A stretch of DNA of 8,399 bases from Bacteroidales bacterium (lineage in GTDB: Bacteria > Bacteroidota > Bacteroidia > Bacteroidales > UBA1402): positions 4,321 through 12,719 of the forward strand of contig DOBD01000001.1 in assembly GCA_003506275.1 (NCBI GenBank). The letters are read 5' to 3'. Below, one piece after another: positions 5,854 to 8,399 of this stretch (positions are counted from its first letter, which is position 1; each line of letters begins with the position of its first letter). Below the pieces are notes generated by a model. That model was not told the DNA's origin. It worked only from the letters and a program-made list of their open reading frames with translations, and searched no databases. A program made the translations under genes and the position numbers.

Positions 5854-8399
5854 TCAAAGTCCGATGGTAATGCCGGCCGTCATGGATCTGGCACGTGGTG
5901 TTTGAGAGGCATCATACACAATGCCGTAGCTGCCGTAGCCTACTTCGGGGTCAGCACCCGAGTAGCCGGTGAGGCAAAACAGGTTGTTGGCACTGACGTA
6001 AACGCGTACCTGATTCAGACCGAAGCGTTTCAAGGTAGCCTGATCGACGGAGTACGACAATTGTGAGTAGTTGAGGCGCAGGAAGGAACCACCTTCGACA
6101 AAGCGATCGCTCCCCAGCCAGTTGTAACCATAATTGTACAAAGCACGTGGCACGGAGGTTAAATCACCCTCTGTTCGCCAACGCCAGTTGACAGCCTTGC
6201 TTTGGTTGTTGTTGGAGTACATGCTCTCGGCGTCCATACGGGCCCTGTTGATGATCATGTTGCCCATTCTGAAGTTGAATTGGTTGTTCCAACTCAGCCG
6301 TCCGTAGGAAAGCTTGAAGCCGAAACCGCCGGTAATTTTGGGTAGGGAACTACCCAGGTAAACGATGTCGAGTTCGTTGATGTTACCGTCGTGGTTGATG
6401 TCTTCGTACATGGCGTCACCACCCTTGAATTCGTATTCGGACGTGGTGCCGTAACAAAAATACATGGGTTTGGTCCGGCTGTTCTCATCCAGGATGACGT
6501 TTCCTTCCTCGTTTCTGACCACGGGGGCATTGGGCCCGCTGACTCCCTTGACTTCGGTTTCGGTATAATCCGTGTATTGGTATACCCCCTTGTATCGGAA
6601 ACCATAAATGGATCCGAAGGGATTGTTGAGTTGTACGCGGGTGAGGTAGGAACCATTTGAACGGTCAAACTGACTATTGAGACTGGCCAGTACGGTGGGA
6701 TCCATTTTCGTGATGGTGTTCGCATTGTTGGCAAAGGTCACGTTGAAGTCGGCTGAAAAGGGACCTTTCCGGATGACTCTGTTGCCGTTGATGTTGAATT
6801 CCCAACCATTGTTGCGCATGCTGCCTACATTCTGGACCTGTAAGGAGGAATAACCCGAAGAACCTGGCAGCGCACGGTTGTACATGAGCAAGTCGGTCGT
6901 ATGTTGGGTGTACAGGTTGATGTCGGAGGTAATCATGTCATCCAGGAAGCCAAGGTCGAAACCGACGTTCCAGGTTTCCTTCGATTCCCACTTGAGGTTA
7001 CTCAGGCGAATGTTACTCGGGTAGATGGATGTCTGTCCCACGTAGCTTGATGATGGCGTGTACTTGCTGAAATACAGGTAATCCGAACCTGGCTGGTTGC
7101 CCACACGACCCCAACCTGGACGAATGGAAAGCATGGACAGCCAATCAAGATTTTCCATAAAGGGCTCGTCCGAAGCATTCCAACGTAGGGAGACAGCAGG
7201 GAAGTTACCCCAGCGCTGTTGTGGTCCGAACTTGGTGGAACCGTCACGACGGATGGAGAAGTCGGCCATGTAGCGACCCTTGTAGGCGTAGTGGGCTGAA
7301 AAGGTGAAATAGATGCTCCGCCATTGGCCGGCACTGGTGGAAAAACCGCTTAAAATGGCTTCTGCCGAAGTCGACGTAATGCTACCGGTTGGCAAGCCAT
7401 AGGCTGAGGTGCTTTGGGAAACGGAATTGCCAGACGTGGTTTGGCCTCTGAGCAAAGCCATGAACGAATGGTCGGTGTTTTCGAAGTAGGGCACGAAGGT
7501 GGCGGTGTGGGTGGTTGTAATACCCAGACTCTTGTAATTGTCCGAGGCCGAAAGGTTGGCCGAACTGTTGGACCATCCGGTGGTAATCAAATCTACCGGG
7601 TAGAAGCGGTCTGTGAAGGTGTTGAAAATGTTGAAAACAATCTTGCCTTCATACTTCAGTTGGGTCTGGTTGTGTTCAGTGCCCAGCAGGTTGTACACCA
7701 GCTGAAACTCGGGTTGGATGTTATTGCTCCGCTCGTTATTCGTAGCCAGGTAGGCTAGGGCAAGGGGGTTTTCCATACCGCGTTGGTCGAGCAACTCCTG
7801 TGAAGAACTGGCCAGCATGTGGTAATATTGACCGGTGGAGTGTCCAAAGGCGTCTTCCTCGTAGATGGCCAGGTTGGGCATCTTGGTATAGGCCAGCCCC
7901 AACAGCCCACTGTAATTCTTTTGGTTGTTGGTGTGGGTCAGGGAAAAGTTGGTCACGATTTTAATGCGGTCGGACACAAAATAATCCAGCGCTACACGGG
8001 TGGAAAAACGGTCGAGCCGTTGACCGATAACAGAGCCGCTTTCTGTGTCATAACCTCCTGAGATACGGAAGTTGGCTTTCTCTCCACCACCGGAAACTGA
8101 AAGGTAGTGGTTTTTCTGTAAGCCGGTTTGAATGACAGCCTTGCGCCAGTCAGTGTTGTTATTGTACATTTCGTACTCCGAGTAGGTGGGGTCGTAATTG
8201 AATTCCACGATGTCGGCAGCGGCATCACTCAACCTGGAGTTGAAGTAGGCTTCCTTCATTAGCATGGTGTATTCGTCACCGTTCATCAAGTGGATGCCCT
8301 CCGGTTGGTGGGTGGCAGTCATACGGTAAGAGTAAGTCACCACGGAGGGGCCGCGTGAACCGCGTTTGGTTCTGATGTCGATGACACCGTTGGCGCCTT
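5854..8399 (-). CDS. SusC/RagA-like TonB-dependent outer-membrane transporter, C-terminal part (enters from the right edge)
   Basis: The frame is open to base 8399, giving 847 residues plus a partial codon; the start is outside the window. The first visible residues, GANGVIDIRTKRG, are the end of the plug domain (family pattern GANGVIxITTKxG), so roughly 150-250 N-terminal residues are missing compared with a usual SusC of about 1000. The barrel follows with family landmarks: NNNTDWRKAVIQTGLQKNHYL, the strand SVSGGGEKANFRISGGYD, NPLALAYLATN, DFSIRRDGSTKFGP, RPGWGRVGNQPG, SLKWESKETWNVGFDLG-like text, and a C-terminus ending SMTAGITIGL, a typical aromatic- or hydrophobic-ending last beta strand. 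At 6367-6402 the extracellular-loop motif DINHDGNINELD resembles a calcium-binding loop, common in this family. The protein would form the 22-strand channel capped by the SusD product downstream. A GTG codon at 8341-8343 could be mistaken for a start, but the plug signature upstream of it shows it is internal. Substrate unknown. Confidence 0.96.
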   Translation of the reverse strand, partial: GANGVIDIRTKRGSRGPSVVTYSYRMTATHQPEGIHLMNGDEYTMLMKEAYFNSRLSDAAADIVEFNYDPTYSEYEMYNNNTDWRKAVIQTGLQKNHYLSVSGGGEKANFRISGGYDTESGSVIGQRLDRFSTRVALDYFVSDRIKIVTNFSLTHTNNQKNYSGLLGLAYTKMPNLAIYEEDAFGHSTGQYYHMLASSSQELLDQRGMENPLALAYLATNNERSNNIQPEFQLVYNLLGTEHNQTQLKYEGKIVFNIFNTFTDRFYPVDLITTGWSNSSANLSASDNYKSLGITTTHTATFVPYFENTDHSFMALLRGQTTSGNSVSQSTSAYGLPTGSITSTSAEAILSGFSTSAGQWRSIYFTFSAHYAYKGRYMADFSIRRDGSTKFGPQQRWGNFPAVSLRWNASDEPFMENLDWLSMLSIRPGWGRVGNQPGSDYLYFSKYTPSSSYVGQTSIYPSNIRLSNLKWESKETWNVGFDLGFLDDMITSDINLYTQHTTDLLMYNRALPGSSGYSSLQVQNVGSMRNNGWEFNINGNRVIRKGPFSADFNVTFANNANTITKMDPTVLASLNSQFDRSNGSYLTRVQLNNPFGSIYGFRYKGVYQYTDYTETEVKGVSGPNAPVVRNEEGNVILDENSRTKPMYFCYGTTSEYEFKGGDAMYEDINHDGNINELDIVYLGSSLPKITGGFGFKLSYGRLSWNNQFNFRMGNMIINRARMDAESMYSNNNQSKAVNWRWRTEGDLTSVPRALYNYGYNWLGSDRFVEGGSFLRLNYSQLSYSVDQATLKRFGLNQVRVYVSANNLFCLTGYSGADPEVGYGSYGIVYDASQTPRARSMTAGITIGL
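6367..6402 (-). other. Predicted calcium-binding-like loop (DxNxDGxIxxxD) inside the SusC barrel
   Basis: The codons read DINHDGNINELD, which has the spacing of an EF-hand/dockerin-type calcium loop, with acidic or Asn residues at positions 1, 3, 5 and 12. It is preceded by GGDAMYE. Many SusC proteins carry a closely similar GDxxYxDxNGDGxIDxxD segment in an extracellular loop, so this is a family feature, not a stray match. Metal binding itself is inferred. Confidence 0.6.

Noticed and set aside
8341..8343. GTG codon as the start of the right-hand SusC gene
   Set aside because: The frame continues to the window edge and encodes the conserved plug end GANGVIDIRTKRG upstream of this codon, so it is an internal valine.

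Overview
The window is a stretch of a Bacteroidota (Bacteroidetes) chromosome, and every gene I can support lies on the minus strand. The evidence for the phylum is a SusC/RagA-type TonB-dependent receptor followed directly by a SusD/RagB lipoprotein, a pairing diagnostic of that phylum. Base composition looks moderate, about half G+C by eye. I cannot name a genus from the sequence.

Reading in the direction of transcription (right to left): (1) the C-terminal ~847 residues of a SusC-like outer-membrane transporter, entering at the right edge inside its plug domain (8399 to 5854); (2) a complete SusD-like surface lipoprotein (5840 to 4146); (3) a 637-residue lipoprotein with two fasciclin (FAS1)-like regions and a C-terminal beta-rich module (4143 to 2230); (4) a second, paralogous FAS1 lipoprotein of 541 residues with a CBM6/35-like C-terminal module (2215 to 590); (5) the N-terminal 185 residues of a second, divergent SusC-like receptor, leaving at the left edge inside its plug domain (555 to 1).

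The gaps between genes are only 2 to 34 nt, with no room for a separate promoter and no visible terminator hairpin, so the five genes look like one transcription unit whose promoter lies beyond the right edge. There is no stretch above 300 bases without a gene. I see no RNA gene, mobile element, CRISPR array or long repeat.

The likely function is a cell-surface ligand-capture and import system. SusC and SusD would form the transporter with its lid. The two FAS1 lipoproteins take the operon slot where accessory surface-binding proteins usually sit, and their C-terminal modules look built to bind a ligand, possibly a glycan. A second SusC starts a further transporter unit in the same operon. 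No enzyme or regulator is in the window, so the substrate cannot be inferred. The least ordinary parts are the tandem FAS1-FAS1-beta-sandwich lipoproteins and the atypical N-terminus of the second SusC.
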